A stretch of 64,000 nucleotides of DNA from Pterobdella sp. o SKG-2022 (GCA_964035795.1 OZ038321.1:888030-952029), one strand, 5' to 3'. Positions 44,871 through 59,989 are shown, numbered from the stretch's first letter. Made by a program: numbers and translations. Notes: generated by a model from the letters alone, not told the origin.

Positions 44871-45059
44871 TTGTCCGAATACTTTATGGTAATTAGGTCA
44901 ATTAAATTTAAATTTTTTTAATCCGGTCAGTTTTACTTGTTTCATGCCTTTATTTCGAAATTCCTCAAACTTCTTTTGTTTTCAAATTTTGAGCAATATT
45001 TTAACAGTTTCAAACGAATTAAATTTTCCCTTTATATCACAATCTTTTTCAACAAACAA

Positions 45060-45096
45060 ACAAACAAACACACACACACACACACCCACACACACA

Positions 45097-45152
<56 letters not shown>
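45060..45152. repeat. (CA)n microsatellite
   Basis: Preceded by CAAA repeats and mostly pure CA with a few CCA interruptions. Confidence 0.95.
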
Positions 45153-45155
<3 letters not shown>

Positions 45156-45287
45156 GTAATTAATGATTAGCGAATACTCATTTTTTATTTTTAGAAACAA
45201 ACAAATTGAACGAAAGCATTTTCACTATTACCGAACGAAAGTAAATAATAGCAACCATAACAACAGCAACTATTATTGATTTTATTG

Positions 45288-45320
<33 letters not shown>

Positions 45321-45484
45321 ATATTATTATTATTATTATTATTATTACTAGTATTATTATTATATTTTTTCATTATAATAGTTATTTTATTTTAAAAGAT
45401 ACAACGTTAAGCATAAATGAATTAAATAGATGATTAATATGCAAAACATCATTATTTATTTTATTTTTTTTAAATTTATTTGCA

Positions 45485-45535
45485 TTTATATAGCGCGCTT
45501 TTCCCATGAATTGAACATGCACCAAAGGCGCTTAG
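45485..45535 (-). mobile_element. Isolated LINE/SINE 3' tail
   Basis: The minus strand reads AAGCGCCTTTGGTGCATGTT...AAAAGCGCGCTATATAAATG, with AGCGC/GCGCT arms and the TATATAAAT end of the other retroelement tails. No coding or tRNA part is recognisable upstream. Confidence 0.65.
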
Positions 45536-45539
45536 AGAT

Positions 45540-46200
45540 ACTAATATAGTTCATGAAGAGTTCTAACCATTATGATTCTCAAGCCTGAAAACACATTCAA
45601 ACCAAAACACTATTCTAAATATTTGCCACATCACTTGATATTGTTAGACTCACGAGAGCTCAGTGAAGGTTTAACTAATTTTATTATGTTCAAGACTAGT
45701 ATTCAGATTGTGAATCAAAAAACCACTTGAATTTTAATTTCTCTCAATTGGCTGTTTGAAGATGATGCAGAACTCATCAAAAAACTTTGTTTCAATGAAG
45801 AAAAAGTAAATCTAATTTCAATTCTCTAATTCAAGTTTTTGAAGCTTATAATTCACGATATGTGGACTATCATTATGATCATAAGTGAAATCAAAAAAGG
45901 TACAACGAATAAACACAAGGCTTAAAAATATAACATCGATAAGATAGCTTTCAAAACATTCTAGTTTAATGCTCAGGTTAAAAAGGTCAGGTTGAAGGCA
46001 AATATAATGATGATATGACGTTTATTTGAATACAATATTTATAAACCAATATTATTATTGTTATTAATATTATTAATTATATTATTATTATCATTAGTAT
46101 TATTATTTTATTTATTATTATTATTATTATATTATCAAATCCATAAAAAATATTGCTAATACTGCTAATAACACGGGCTTCACAACAACCACCCGCCAAT
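45540..46200. other. Unannotated sequence before the gap
   Basis: AT-rich DNA with TTA clusters. No gene or element recognised. The assembly gap begins at 46201. Confidence 0.5.
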
Positions 46201-46400
46201 NNNNNNNNNNNNNNNNNNNNNNNNNNNNNNNNNNNNNNNNNNNNNNNNNNNNNNNNNNNNNNNNNNNNNNNNNNNNNNNNNNNNNNNNNNNNNNNNNNNN
46301 NNNNNNNNNNNNNNNNNNNNNNNNNNNNNNNNNNNNNNNNNNNNNNNNNNNNNNNNNNNNNNNNNNNNNNNNNNNNNNNNNNNNNNNNNNNNNNNNNNNN
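46201..46400. other. Assembly gap (200 N)
   Basis: A run of exactly 200 N, probably a placeholder of arbitrary length between contigs. The true distance is unknown. Confidence 0.99.
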
Positions 46401-46918
46401 ATTTGTTGAAATATATTTATATATATTATAATTTATTAGTCATTAATTATCCTCAATTATAAACATGAATATATTTAAAATAAATACATAATTAATTATC
46501 ATCGATAAAATTAAATATTAGTTTTAATGCAGTTAAAAATATTTTTTTTAGAAATATATGTAATTAGTTAATATTGATATAAAATTAATATTAATATTAT
46601 GTAATTAGTTAATATTGATATATAATAATTTATTATAGACATAAAATATTGTTGGAGGTACATATATCTTTAAAAGCTGATATATTTTGTTATGTGCATA
46701 TTTTTAGTGTATTTTTATCACTTTTTATTATTTTTTTATCATTATTATTATTATTATTATATTATTCATATTATCATTATCATTACCATTACCATTATTA
46801 TTATTATTACAAAAAAAAATTATTATAAGATATTTTTGACAACTTCTGAATAACCTATACAGGAGAAATAATCTCTTATTATATTTATTAATTTATATAT
46901 AATTCATTTCAAATTAGT

Positions 46919-46949
<31 letters not shown>

Positions 46950-47328
46950 TATTATTTTCACTTGAAGGTTATATCAATGGATTTACTTTTCTTATTTAGA
47001 TTATTATGTTAATTGAGATCAATTGAACATTAAGTGGAAATTTTAAAATTTTAACCACAAGTTGGGCCTGTCTAATTTTAATTAACATTTTTGAAGAATA
47101 AAACTAAAAATCATCAAAAAAAATAATAATAATAGTATTATTATTATTATTCTTATTAGTATTATTGATATTATTTTTATGACAAAAATCAAGTAAAGGC
47201 TAATGACGAATAAATAATAGTAAATTTGTGAAATATAAATGTTTTTCTTCATAAAGATCATTAATATATAACCACTTCATTTGCAAAATATAATGATAAT
47301 ATTATACCTAGAGGCAGATTATTATTAC

Positions 47329-47359
<31 letters not shown>

Positions 47360-47820
47360 ATCATTATTTGAAAATAATATTAAAAATAATAATAATAATA
47401 ATAATAAAAACCATAATACTAATTTAAAAAAAAACAACAACATTAATACTTACAATTGAAAATAAAAAACTAATGAGCAATTAAAATGCTCAACGATATA
47501 AGATTCAACAATTAAGATAATCAATAAAATCAAAATCATAATAAAATAAAAGTATTGAAGATAATAACAATAACAGTATTAAAGATAATGGTGATAATAA
47601 TGCTATCAAAAACAATAATAATAGAAACAACTGCAAAAGATATTGGTTTATATAACAATCGAAAAAGGAAAAATCGAAAAATAAATAAATATTGGATTTT
47701 GAAAAAATTGATAAATAAACCAATCGGAATATTAACTAACAAATTGTAGTACTCCAAAAGTTATCCGACAAGTAAAACTACGAAAAAAAAAGATCTAGCT
47801 GAACGTTTGAGAATTTGAAG

Positions 47821-47901
<81 letters not shown>

Positions 47902-48235
47902 TCATTAATTATCTTTGATTGCATTCATTACTACCTCTAGCATGTAATTAGCATTCTAACTTTGAATACTAAGCTCATTTACATACCGTTATTATTGTTA
48001 TTATTATTAATATTATTGTTATCATTATTAATATTATTTTTATTATTATTAAAATTTTAATAACATTAACAAGTAATAAATTATAAACAACAGCAAACAA
48101 GCAAAACATGATAAAACACTCAATATCATGAAAAGAAAAAAACTAATCAACCCATAAATTATAAACCATCTATTATCACCATAAATACATATATTAACTT
48201 ACCTATGTCCAATTTAATTCTTAGATTTGATTCTC
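46401..48235. other. AT-rich DNA with TTA and (AT)n repeats
   Basis: (AT)n at 47826-47899 and several TTA arrays (46740-46805, 46920-46960, 47325-47355). No gene seen. Confidence 0.6.
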
Positions 48236-48237
48236 TT

Positions 48238-48300
48238 ATGTAAGTTCATCTTACGAAAAGCTTCGTGGAATGAATCAAACCCCTAAAATTGTTTCCATTT
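48238..48300 (-). repeat. Single arm of the 15484-15603 palindrome family
   Basis: ATGTAAGTTCATCTTACGAA then AAGCTTCGTGGAAT equals the right arm of the perfect palindrome. The similarity continues into sequence outside it (AAACCCCTAAAATTGTTTCC here, AAACTCCCAAAAGTGTTTTC at 15604), so the mobile unit is longer than the palindrome. Confidence 0.85.
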
Positions 48301-49209
48301 GAAAATTTATATTTATTTAATACCATTACATACCAGTATTCTTGTTATGTATTATTATTGATTTTTATTATTATTATTATTATTATCATTATTATTTTGA
48401 TTACTTTTATTATTATGCATATTTTATTATTTCCATCATTATTATTATAAAAAGCACCACCTAATTTCAACTCAGCCTTCACAACATAACAAGTCATTGT
48501 TATTCGAATGCCTTCAAAATATATACTATATTCCCTAGCCATTATGCCCACACTACATATTAATGAAAATAACTATTATTGTTATTATTATTGTTCTTAT
48601 TATTTTTATTTTTATTATTATTATTTTGTTATTATTACAATTCCTATTATTATTTTGTTATTATTATTATTTCATTATTATATTTATCACTATTATTATT
48701 GTTATTATTATATTATTATTATCTTTAGTATTTCATTATTAATATTTTAAAGATTCCACAGCTATACATAATATTAATATACAAATGCTAACACGCTTCT
48801 ATATGCTCAATAAGATCTTCTAATAAGAATAATTAATTTTGAAGATATATATGTATATTGATATATAGATTTAGGCTTATTTTTAAACTCTAATGGTTGG
48901 GATGTTTGAAGCCCACATAATGAAAAAAGAATAGGACTAAAAATAGCAATAACAACCATACAAAAATAATAATAATTATTATTATTATTATTATTATTAA
49001 ATACATCATGAACAATGAGAGCAGAACAAGCAATAGAGAAGGTTACATTGAAGACTAGTGATTTATATATTTCCATCCTTCATCTATTTCACTACTGTTT
49101 ATATGGCTAGTAATATTGATGTTATTTTTGTCTCATCATCATTTTATTATAGTCAGCATCTTTCTCTTTTCCAAGGGGTCACTGACTTCTTTCCATGAGC
49201 TAACCCTCT

Positions 49210-50800
49210 CCCTCTATTTCACCCTGTCATAGCCATCTTTAAGAACTAATCCAAGCCCACGATAAAGGTTTTCCATCATCCCTTTCCAGGTTAACCTTGG
49301 CCTTCCCCTTCCTCTACTACCTACAACCTCAAACCTCCACGCCTGTTTGACACAGTCGTCATCCTCTTTCCTTACTACATGACCCAGCCATCTCAAACTC
49401 CCTTACCTCACCACTTCAACGATCGTACTATCCAACCCCAATCTAACCATCAACTTCTTTGTACTCACGCCATCAGCTAGCTGCACACCACACATCCTTC
49501 TGAGCATCCGTTTTTCTGCTTTTTTCAAAATACTCTCTTCAACGGATCTTACTACCCAGGTTTTCGAACCATATGTCATGACAGGCCTCACACATGTTTT
49601 ATAAATTTTTCCTTTAATATTCCATGTGTGTCTTTTACCACATAACATAGAAGACACACTGTTGTAAACCTTCCAACCCAGCCCGATCCTTCGTGTAACA
49701 GCTAGCTCACTTCCTCCTCCACCATTCACCTTGTCTCCTAAATAACTATTTACCCTCTCCAACTCACCTAAACAACCATTTGAAGCATTCTTACATTCCA
49801 CGTTTGCACCATTCATACAAACCCTACATTCAAAATTTCCATTCATTCTACGAGAAACTCTCTTTAATCTAGCACACCTCGCATGAATCCACTTCTTACA
49901 TGTTTTGCACCTCACACAATTTACCTTAGCCCTCTTACCACACACACCACATGGATCAATCTTAGCCAAGACAACAACCCCACCACCACCACTACTGTCC
50001 ATGACCTTTGTCTTCCCCAGATTAACCTTCAATCCTTTCCCTTCAAAGGCTGCCTTCCAACGGATGAATTGTGCTTCTAGTTCTTCCATAGTCTCTGCCA
50101 TCAAGACCAATTCATCAGCATAAAGCAGTTCATATAAAGCACCTTTTCTTCCGTCTTCCGACAATACGTCTAGCACTATTGAAAACAAAAACGGCGAGAG
50201 AACCGATTCTTGATGGACACCTACACCAACATCAAATTCTTCCGAATGTCCACCTCCAACCTTAACCCGCGTTTTTGCTTCTTTGTACATCGACATTACT
50301 GCCTGAACCAACCTTTCCGGTACCAACTTCTTTCTCAGCGCCCATTCAATCACCTTTCTTGGTACCCAATCAAAAACCTTCTCCAAATCAACAAAACAGA
50401 TAAAAAGCTTCCTATTCTTCTCAAGGTAACTTTCCTGCATGCTCTTAAGAATAAAAATAGCGTCCACTGTGCTTTTGCCAGGCATAAAACCAAATTACAT
50501 TTGGTCAACTTTCACTAACCTTCTTAACCTCTTCTCCATCAACCTTTCCACAACTTTCATACCATGCTCTTAAAGCTTTACACCTCGATAGCTCGCACAG
50601 TGCATAACGCTACCTTTCTTCTTATAAATGGGAACAAATGTACTCATTCTCTAGTCATGAGGCATATCCATTCCATTGAGGATTTCATTTGCTATTTGCA
50701 AAATAACTTGCTCCAATATTTTACCAATCCCATGATGGTGATGATGGTGATGAAAACGGTCTTGATGGGGACATGAGGAGCACCCAACAAGACTAGGGTG
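49210..50800 (-). mobile_element. RTE-like LINE remnant with a PHD-like zinc-finger insert
   Basis: A 360-codon ORF (50485-49403) has RT motifs FVDLEKVFDWVPR, SVLSPFLFSIVLDV and ELLYADELVLMAE. Next comes GLKVNLGKTKVM, then a cysteine-rich CGVCGKRAKVNCVRCKTC...WIHARCARL...FECRVC module, then VRPVMTYGSKTW and CGVQLADGVSTKKLM. After a frame change, MRWLGHVVRKEDD continues at 49396-49214. Upstream of 50485 the frame carries at least three stops (near 50500, 50570 and 50650). The PHD-like insert between palm and thumb is known from a group of invertebrate RTE-like elements. The copy is 5'-truncated and dead. Confidence 0.9.
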
Positions 50801-50819
50801 CTCGCAGTAAAAAAAAAAT

Positions 50820-52960
50820 TTAAAAAATTAGAAAAAAATGGTGATGAAAATGATGATGGTGATGATGAGAATGATGATGAGGATGATCAGAGCGATGATG
50901 ATGATGATTATAAGGGTGATGATGATGATGGTGAATTTAATTAAAAATTATAAAAATAATGATAGTATTTCTAATGCTTAAATGAAAACACTTTGAGGAG
51001 TTTATTTCATTCCCCTTACCTGATGATGATATACCGAAAAGCTTCGTCAAAATTAATAATTCAAGCTTTGTCGTGTTTTTATTATTCACAATTTTGAGGC
51101 TAACTTTTCACAATCTTATTATATAAATATAATACTTTTGCTAATACTAATAGTAATGATAACAAAAACAATAATAACAATAAAAAATATAATAATAACA
51201 ACAACAAAAAATATTAATAACTACTCACACTAACATTATGCTTCAACTGCCAAAAGCTTTCAATTATGAAATGATTTGAATATAAGAGAATATAAGTAAT
51301 AATGAATACAATAGCGCCATGAAAGTGATATATACCGATATTGGTGAGAGATTATAACTATTCATACCGGTATTACTGCCAAAACAGTCCATAATAATGA
51401 TGATGATGATATGAATAATAATAGCTATACTAATAAAAACAATAATAATAATAATACTAACACTATTATTATATACTTCAAACATAAAAATAATTTTTAT
51501 CATGATAACAATATCATCATAAAAAATATTATCAGAAACACCAATAACACATGACAAATATCATCATTTTCTCCGCAATGAAACCACAACTGATGCATAT
51601 AACCAAGTAAGTCAACCATTTGATCTCCCCTATCTGGGGTTTCAGTCGCTTAATTGATTGGTTTCACACGGCGCTACTGCATGTGGGCCCCATAATCAAA
51701 GGGATGCTATTGCTTCAGTTTTATGGGTGTAATTTCAGGCACAAGTATTAAAAAAAAATCAATATCATTTGAATCAATATAATTATGAGGTGTATAATCA
51801 TTACTATTTGCATACTTCAAGCTAAATTTAATTTATCACTAATATTATCATCGCATTTTATTGACATTTATATAACCTTGTTTCGTTATTCACCATCATT
51901 TTTTAGTTTTATCATCATCATAACCATAATTATCATTAATCTTTTTATTATTATTATTATTATTATCAACAATATTATTATTATTATTAATCATATTAGT
52001 ATTATTGTTACCATTATTAATCTCATTATTGGATTTGAAAAACAGAATTTATTGCTTTTTATGCCATTTTTCACATATTTCCATCTGCACAAACAATATA
52101 AACAACGAAAAAAAAACAATACCAACAAAAATAAACATAATAAGAATAATAAAAAAAATTATTATTATTGAATATTTTAATTTTCAAAGTAGAAATAATA
52201 ATAAGGTTAATATTTTTTTAAAACAAAGCTTATCAAAACTGATGGCTCAATCATTAGGTTGCTAGCAGGTTATGAATAGAATATTTATCAGCAACAATAC
52301 TGGTGTATTAATCAATTAACTAATATGATATAATATAATTTTTATAATATAATATATCATAGAATATTATATAATATAACATAATATATATTAATATAAT
52401 ATAATATAGAACAATAAATAATATAATTTAAATTAAAGTAAAATAGTACAACATTGTTGTTCAATTGATTTGTCTTCGAATATGACCATGGCAACAAGAG
52501 TTATATAGGGAGAGAGATTCAAAAATAATTTGTAAAATATGTGTGGTCATAGAATAAAATGTGATATGGTGTGTCTAACTTCACAGTGAGAAAATATAGA
52601 CATTAAACGTTTACGATGATCATGATGATAATGATGGTGGGAATGATGATGATGAGGATGATGATGATGTAAAACATTATAATAATCAATATATCTCACA
52701 TCCTTAAGCACTCTCTATAATAATATTCTTTTAAACTTTAAATTGAAGGTTAGCTAGATTAATATAATAGAAACAAACACTAAGGTTTATTGAAACTTAA
52801 TACAGCTTTTTGTTAATTTTGTCACTATAATCCCTAAATAATACCCAATGATTTTGTAATTATAATCCCTAAATAATATCCAATGAGTATTCAATTACCA
52901 ATCTCACCTGTATCTTTTGTAGGCAATGGTCGTGGCAAACTGCTAGGCAATCTGTGATTA
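50820..52960. other. Gene-poor repeats
   Basis: GATG-rich tract at 50840-50935, the reversed repeat copy 51043-51108, a GC-richer unclassified segment at 51620-51740 (contains CACACGGCGCTACTGCATGT), TTA arrays and a TAATATAATA tract at 52330-52420. No gene seen. Confidence 0.6.
51043..51108 (-). repeat. Interspersed repeat, copy 3 of 3 (reversed)
   Basis: CCGAAAAGCTTCGTCAAAAT through GTCGTGTTTTTATTATTCAC to AATTTTGAGGCTAACT is the reverse complement of the units at 8937-9012 and 9361-9435. Confidence 0.7.
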
Positions 52961-53036
52961 AATATTGAGTATGAGTACACCAAATATATTCACTATCATC
53001 ATTATTATTATCAAAAGTACCATTATTATCACCCTC

Positions 53037-53245
53037 ATCATCATCATTAACAGAACCACCACCACCCTCATCATCATCATTAACAGAACCACCACCACCC
53101 TCATCATCATCATTAAAGAACCACCACCACCCTCATCATCATCATTAACAGAACCACCACCACCCTCATCATCATCATTAACAGAACCACCACCACCCTC
53201 ATCATCATCATTAACAGAACCACCACCACCCTCATCATCATCAGT
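53037..53245. repeat. 33-bp minisatellite, about six units
   Basis: The unit ACAGAACCACCACCACCCTC plus ATCATCATCATTA is repeated in tandem. One unit near 53112 has lost a base (AAAG for AACAG). The plus strand reads EPPPPSSSSLT per unit, but there is no other coding support. Confidence 0.95.
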
Positions 53246-53249
53246 GTTT

Positions 53250-54610
53250 CAAAAACTCTATGGCATGTATAGAATAAATTAACACAAAACATAATGAGTG
53301 TCAAAAAATTGATCTATTAACAAAGAATGCTTATAAAAACTCATTAGTTATTCTTCAAAAGAAGTAATTTATCTATATGAATTCATTAAAAATAAGAACT
53401 TTCCATGAAACTACATCATTATATATGTCTTACAAGAGCTAAATATAGGTTTTTATCATTAAAATTTTTATAGCACGCAACTTAAAAATGAATTTGTTTC
53501 AAAGGCACTCAAATGTTTGTGAGGAATTTTGAGAAAAGTTATTCATGGTACAGGTGAGTTTCATATGAATGCTTTTAGTTTTTTGAGAAGTCATTAAAAG
53601 AAATTTTTTTTGCTCACATTTTTTATAAGTATTTTATGTTATTGGCCATTTTATAATTAAGCTTTTTTTAATGACTTGATTGATGAGGGTGATTATTAAA
53701 AATATCCCTTTGATAATAATTTGATCAAAATGAATAAATAAAAATAAACAATATTCATAAAAAATTAAAAAAATGAGTAATGAAAAAAAATATTTCCCAC
53801 TATGAGTACTAGTTAATGGAGATTTTTAGTAAGGTTAAGGCATATAAAATAGAATTTTATAATTTCATAAAAATAATTAATGAAAATTAAATAAATTAAT
53901 AAAAATAGAGAATAACTATGAATACTCAAAAACAAAGTTCATTTTACATTGGAGTTAACGTAACTTTTCATTAAGAATGAGTATGTTTAACAAAATTAAA
54001 ATAAATAGCATTAGATTGAACTAAAATTAGAATAAGTACGAACGTTTGCAGATGTTGGAAGAAATGAAGGCGGGTTGGAGGCAGACGTTACAAAGATAAG
54101 GAGACGGTAAGGCTGTTTGTCGAAAATGGTGTCTTCCCGAAAACTCTGGCGCTGTATTCTACAAAAATTCAAAAATATTTTTATTTTTTCAAACGAGAAA
54201 TTAATTTCAAGATAATTTTTAGTATATTTTTAGACTTGAAAAGGGTTTTTATCGTTTTCGAACGAAAGTTCACTTATAGTTGTTCTTGTTTAGAGACGAT
54301 TATTAGGTGTAATTTAAATTGTTATAAAAATAGCCATATCCTCCTTAAAAATACCTCCAACAAGAGTAATTTGAATTGAGAGTTATTTGATGAGTTTATT
54401 GGTTTTTTTGTTTTTTTCGAGTTGTTGAAAAAAAATTTTCTGATTGAAGTTTTTCACTGAAACATTTCAATGTTGAATTTAAAGTTGAAACAAATTTAAT
54501 AATTGTGAACAAAATTCATTTGAATGATTTAGTCTAAATTTGATTCTATCCTAAATTTTTAAAAATTAGTTTGTTCGCTAGAGGAACAGAAATAGGGATA
54601 CAAATCTCTT
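53250..54610. other. Intergenic DNA, one possible retroelement tail
   Basis: AT-rich, no gene seen. Minus strand 53512-53466 reads GAGTGCCTTTGAAACAAATT...TTGCGTGCTATAAA, a decayed LINE/SINE-type 3' end. Confidence 0.5.
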
Positions 54611-54615
54611 TTGTC

Positions 54616-54790
54616 GGCCCCTATAGCTCAATGGTTGAGCATTAGACTAATTGTCCAAAGTTACCGGGTTTGATTCCGCGTGAGCCGACAATTAGCACTT
54701 GCTCCACAGTGTTTTCGCTACATAAAATTTGTAGCAAGCGCTTTGATCTATAAGGAAAAGCGCTTTATAATACCGCATTACATTACATTA
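54616..54790 (+). mobile_element. tRNA-derived SINE, family A, best copy
   Basis: GGCCCCTATAGCTCAATGGT is a tRNA 5' half with an A box (TAGCTCAATGG). CCGGGTTTGATTCCGCGTGA holds a B box (one substitution from GGTTCGATCCC), followed by GCCGACAATTAGCACTTGCT. The body TTTTCGCTACATAAAATTTG and the hairpin tail AAGCGCTTTGATCTATAAGG then AAAAGCGCTTTATAATACC follow, ending in CATTA repeats. The anticodon loop is degenerate, so the parent tRNA cannot be named. Confidence 0.93.
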
Positions 54791-54815
54791 ATAAAATTTG
54801 GATTATTTTCACAAA

Positions 54816-55460
<645 letters not shown>

Positions 55461-58380
55461 ATCTAATATGAGCTGGAAGTTATTCGTTTAGATCCCTTAT
55501 CATAGCCGATTTTATGTTTATTTTTATTCATTTTTAATGTTTATTTTTGTTTTTATTCAGTATTTTCATTTCTATAACAACAATAATTGGTAATTTAATT
55601 AATATTCCATTCGATTTGAATTTTTGTTTTGTTTTTGTTTTGCCATTTCACGGTACATCATTATACCCTTGAGAGGCATGTTTCATCAATTTGAGTTGAT
55701 TCTATTTAAGCCATTTTCTTTTATTCTCATAAGTTGTTTTAATCAGTTTGTTATTGATTTTCAGTTTGTTCACTTCGCTTGAACTCTGAATTTCATGTAA
55801 TAGTTCATATCAATGAAAGAACTCTTTTGAAAAAAAATAAATTATTATTATTGTTTGTTTTTTGTTATTATTATGTGAATAGTTCAGAATTACAAAAAAC
55901 ATAAAGAACCAGAAATACGACAAAACAATTCTAAATCCCTATAAATGAGAGAGTTGGTTTTAAAAAAATATTTGGTATATCGGTAAAAAAAATAATTTTT
56001 TGTGAATTTGATTCCTTGAAATTCTTCGCTAACGTTGAAAACCAAATATTCAATTAACAACTTGGTGAAAATATTTTTAGAAAACAAAAAAACCAGATAA
56101 ATATCAAAAATAATAATTTAATATGAAGAAAAAAGAAAATTGGATACGCTGTCATAAATAAAATAGAATTGATAAAACTAATTAGTAAGTAAAGATTTAG
56201 ATATAAAAATAAAAGGGAGAACCAAAAAGATGTTTTATCTGAGAAAAACCAGTAAATTTTTTGAATTGCAACAAGTTTCTAAAGAAAAAGTACGAAAAAA
56301 AAAATAAAAAAAACAAAAAAGTCTAAAAGTAATAATAAAAAGAGAATATAATAAAAAAAAATGTAAAACGTGGGCATCTCTTGTGATTCATGAATTTTTC
56401 CTTGGAGCAATAAGAAGTCTCATATGTATAAGGGTATAAAAATTAAAATATTCGGACATATGCGTAAAAATCTAAAAATAATTCAAGTATAGATAAATAA
56501 AGAAAACAAATAAAGAAAGCTGGAGATAGAAAAAAATATCGAGACAAAAATACAAAAAGACAAATGCAGACAAACAAAAAAACATAAAAAAAGCACATAT
56601 GAAAATCTATACAAAAATAACCACAAATATGAAAAGAGATATCAGAAAGATACACAGACATGCACGCACTTAAAGTAAAATGAACACGCACATAAACATA
56701 TAGAAACAAGCAAGCTGACAAAAAGCACACTAACAAGCACACATACCAGCGTATAGAGGAAGATGGAGACATACAAAAGCATATGAACACAGACAAACAG
56801 ACACTTACGGGTTGGTCTCGATTGGAGACAGCTAAGTTTGCCTCGTAAGGATAATCATAAAAATAATAAAAATTTTATAAATACTGAAAATAATAAAAAG
56901 AATTAAAAAAAAAAATATAATAATATAAAAAGTCTCTATGTGAAGAAAAAAACAATCAGAAACATAAAAAAAATCATAGTATAAAAAAAATAATATCAAA
57001 TACAATAAAAATAATAACAAAAATAATAATAGTAAATAAAACAATAATAAAAATAATTTTTCTTTTGAAGTTCATGTCTTTCCATTCCTAATGTTTCCAG
57101 ATTCGAGTTCCATGACAAACTACGATGCATAATAATGGAGTTAAATTCAAATAGAATACAATGTGGATAAAACAAACTAGAAGAAAAACATGGTATAAGA
57201 ATCATTTCAATTTTTAACCATATGCTGTTGGAACAAGAATAAGAAAATTCAAAAAAACATTGATATTAAATAAAAATTAAATATATAAACAGAATTAAAG
57301 GATAAAAATGAACTTAAACCCGAATGAAATGGTTATAAAATATATTTTTTGTGAATTAACTCATGATGTTATATTTATTTTATTTATTTCCTAGTATAGT
57401 TGTTCTGAATTAAATAAGACGAGTGTCATTTTCAGATTTGCGCTTCTGAAGCAAATCCTGTTTCCAAACTACGCGCTATAAAAATATAAAGAATAATAAT
57501 AATAATAAAAGAAATAATGATAGTAATAAAAGTGATGATAATAATAATAATAGTATTTTTTAACTGTTTTTACATAGTAAAGTGTTTAAAGCTTAATGGT
57601 CTGCACAATTTTATGTCTGTTCTTACATAAAACTGAAAACAAATAAGCAATTTAATTTAATTTAAAAAATTCTTTATTAGTTATCAACCTTGTGTTTGCA
57701 GGTGAGAAAAGAAAAGATAGTTTTTAAGCAAAGATGCCAACAGTCCAAAAATCCCATGGCAACGAAACTAATACAAAGTTTATGTAGAGCCCAACAATAA
57801 ATTCTCCATTTTAATTAAGTATTTTCACTTTTAAAAAATTTTTTATTTGAAGTTTTGCAATATAGTTTTTTAATTCTCAATTTTTTTGTTTTTTTTTCGA
57901 GATAAATTTATTTAATTTTCAAATTTATTTTTATTCACAAGATCTGTTTTCGTGTTTTTTTCAATTTAATAGCAAACAGGCAAAATAAACCGTTTTATTT
58001 TTTTTATATAATTATTGTTATAGTCATTTTTTTCATTCGTTATTAGAACTAACATTCATAAATCAACTCTTAAAAAATACTATCGTTAAATTTTTATCTC
58101 AGTCAAACAACCCTCACAAATTACCTCAAAAATAAATGATAAACCGGAAATTATGTTTAAATTTTGAATATAATTTATTTATTCATGTAAAAAATTATTT
58201 TTATTATTAAAATATCATGACGTTTAGAATCATTATCAACAAAAAATCCATTCTAGCCTTTCTCCGTTGACCAGGAACGACCAACTCCTTTCTATATATA
58301 TTGCAGTTTGTTCTTCATTATTTTTGTTATATTTTTGATGATTTTACATAATTTTTTTTATTTATGATTACTTTTAGTTC
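55461..58380. other. AT-rich intergenic DNA
   Basis: No gene recognised. Positions 57439-57485 carry an isolated plus-strand retroelement tail, TGCGCTTCTGAAGCAAATCC...AAACTACGCGCTATAAAA, followed by AAT repeats. Confidence 0.55.
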
Positions 58381-58384
58381 TGTG

Positions 58385-58582
58385 TTATATACAATAATAA
58401 TAATAATAATAATACTAATACTAATAATAATAATAATAATATTAATATTAATATTAATATTAATATTAATATTAATATTAATATTAATATTAATATTAAT
58501 ATTAATATTAATATTAATATTAATATTAATATTAATATTAATATTAATATTAATATTAATATTAATAATAATAATAATACCT
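58385..58582. repeat. (ATTAAT)n hexamer array with AAT flanks
   Basis: About 20 units of the self-complementary hexamer ATTAAT at 58439-58565, with AAT/ATA triplets on both sides. It abuts the 3' end of the minus-strand LINE fragment, so it is probably derived from that element's tail. Confidence 0.9.
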
Positions 58583-59125
58583 ATTTATATAGCGCCAAGG
58601 CAAGCAGCTGAGGCGCTCCCGTGTCAAATATTGCTGAAAGATAGTCTTGAGAGGTATGTTTTGAGATGAGACTTGAAGGTGGCTAATGATGGTGATTTTT
58701 TTATTTCAGATGGTAGAAAGTTTCCGACAGCAGGAGACACATGTCTGAAACCTCGTTCGGATATTTTATTAGTGGCACTATTTTTTATGAGAAGTGTGGC
58801 AGATGATGATCGAAGCAACCTCGGGTTGGGTCTGTTCTGGATGAGGTTGGATAAATAGCCTGGAATGGATGTGGTATAAGTTTTATAAGTTATTAATGCT
58901 GTTTTAAAAATTATCCTATTGTAAACTCGAAGCCAATGAAGTTGGGAGAGGTAATTTTTAGATGAGTGATGAAGGTAGTGATACGGTGTGTTTATGTTCA
59001 ATGATATCCTGACAGCTTTGTTCATAATTCGCTCAAGTCGTACGTGTTGATGTTTAGTAATATTGTATAGATGTGTATATGTTTTTTGTTTATTTTTATT
59101 CGGTTTTACCAATGTGCTTTTCATA
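58583..59125 (-). mobile_element. 3' end of a CR1-like LINE
   Basis: A 166-codon minus-strand ORF contains HVRLERIMNKAVRISLN, LSQLHWLRVYNRIIFK, SATNKISERGFRHVSPAVGN and FKSHLKTYLSRLSF. This is the C-terminal tail of CR1/L2-type ORF2. The 3' end GGAGCGCCTCAGCTGCTTGC then CTTGGCGCTATATAAATAGG is followed by triplet/hexamer repeats. It belongs to a different subfamily from the element at 1-3030, whose tail differs. Confidence 0.88.
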
Positions 59126-59330
59126 TTGTTTCATTTTGTAAAATGAAGATATATTTTATTTTAGTTTGATTGTTTTTCATAATAAATTTTTATACTTTTT
59201 TTACTTTTTCTTATTTTTCATGAAAATTTTTTTTCGGAAATCTTGCCATATCGTTATTTTTTGAATAAAAACAATTTTCTTTTTTTAAAAAAAGGTTTTT
59301 TTAACTAGATAGATAAGAAAAAAGTTAGAT

Positions 59331-59933
<603 letters not shown>

Positions 59934-59989
59934 GAATTTCTTTTGCAATCAATACTTATTGATCGTCCCATTGGATCACTCCGATCCAT

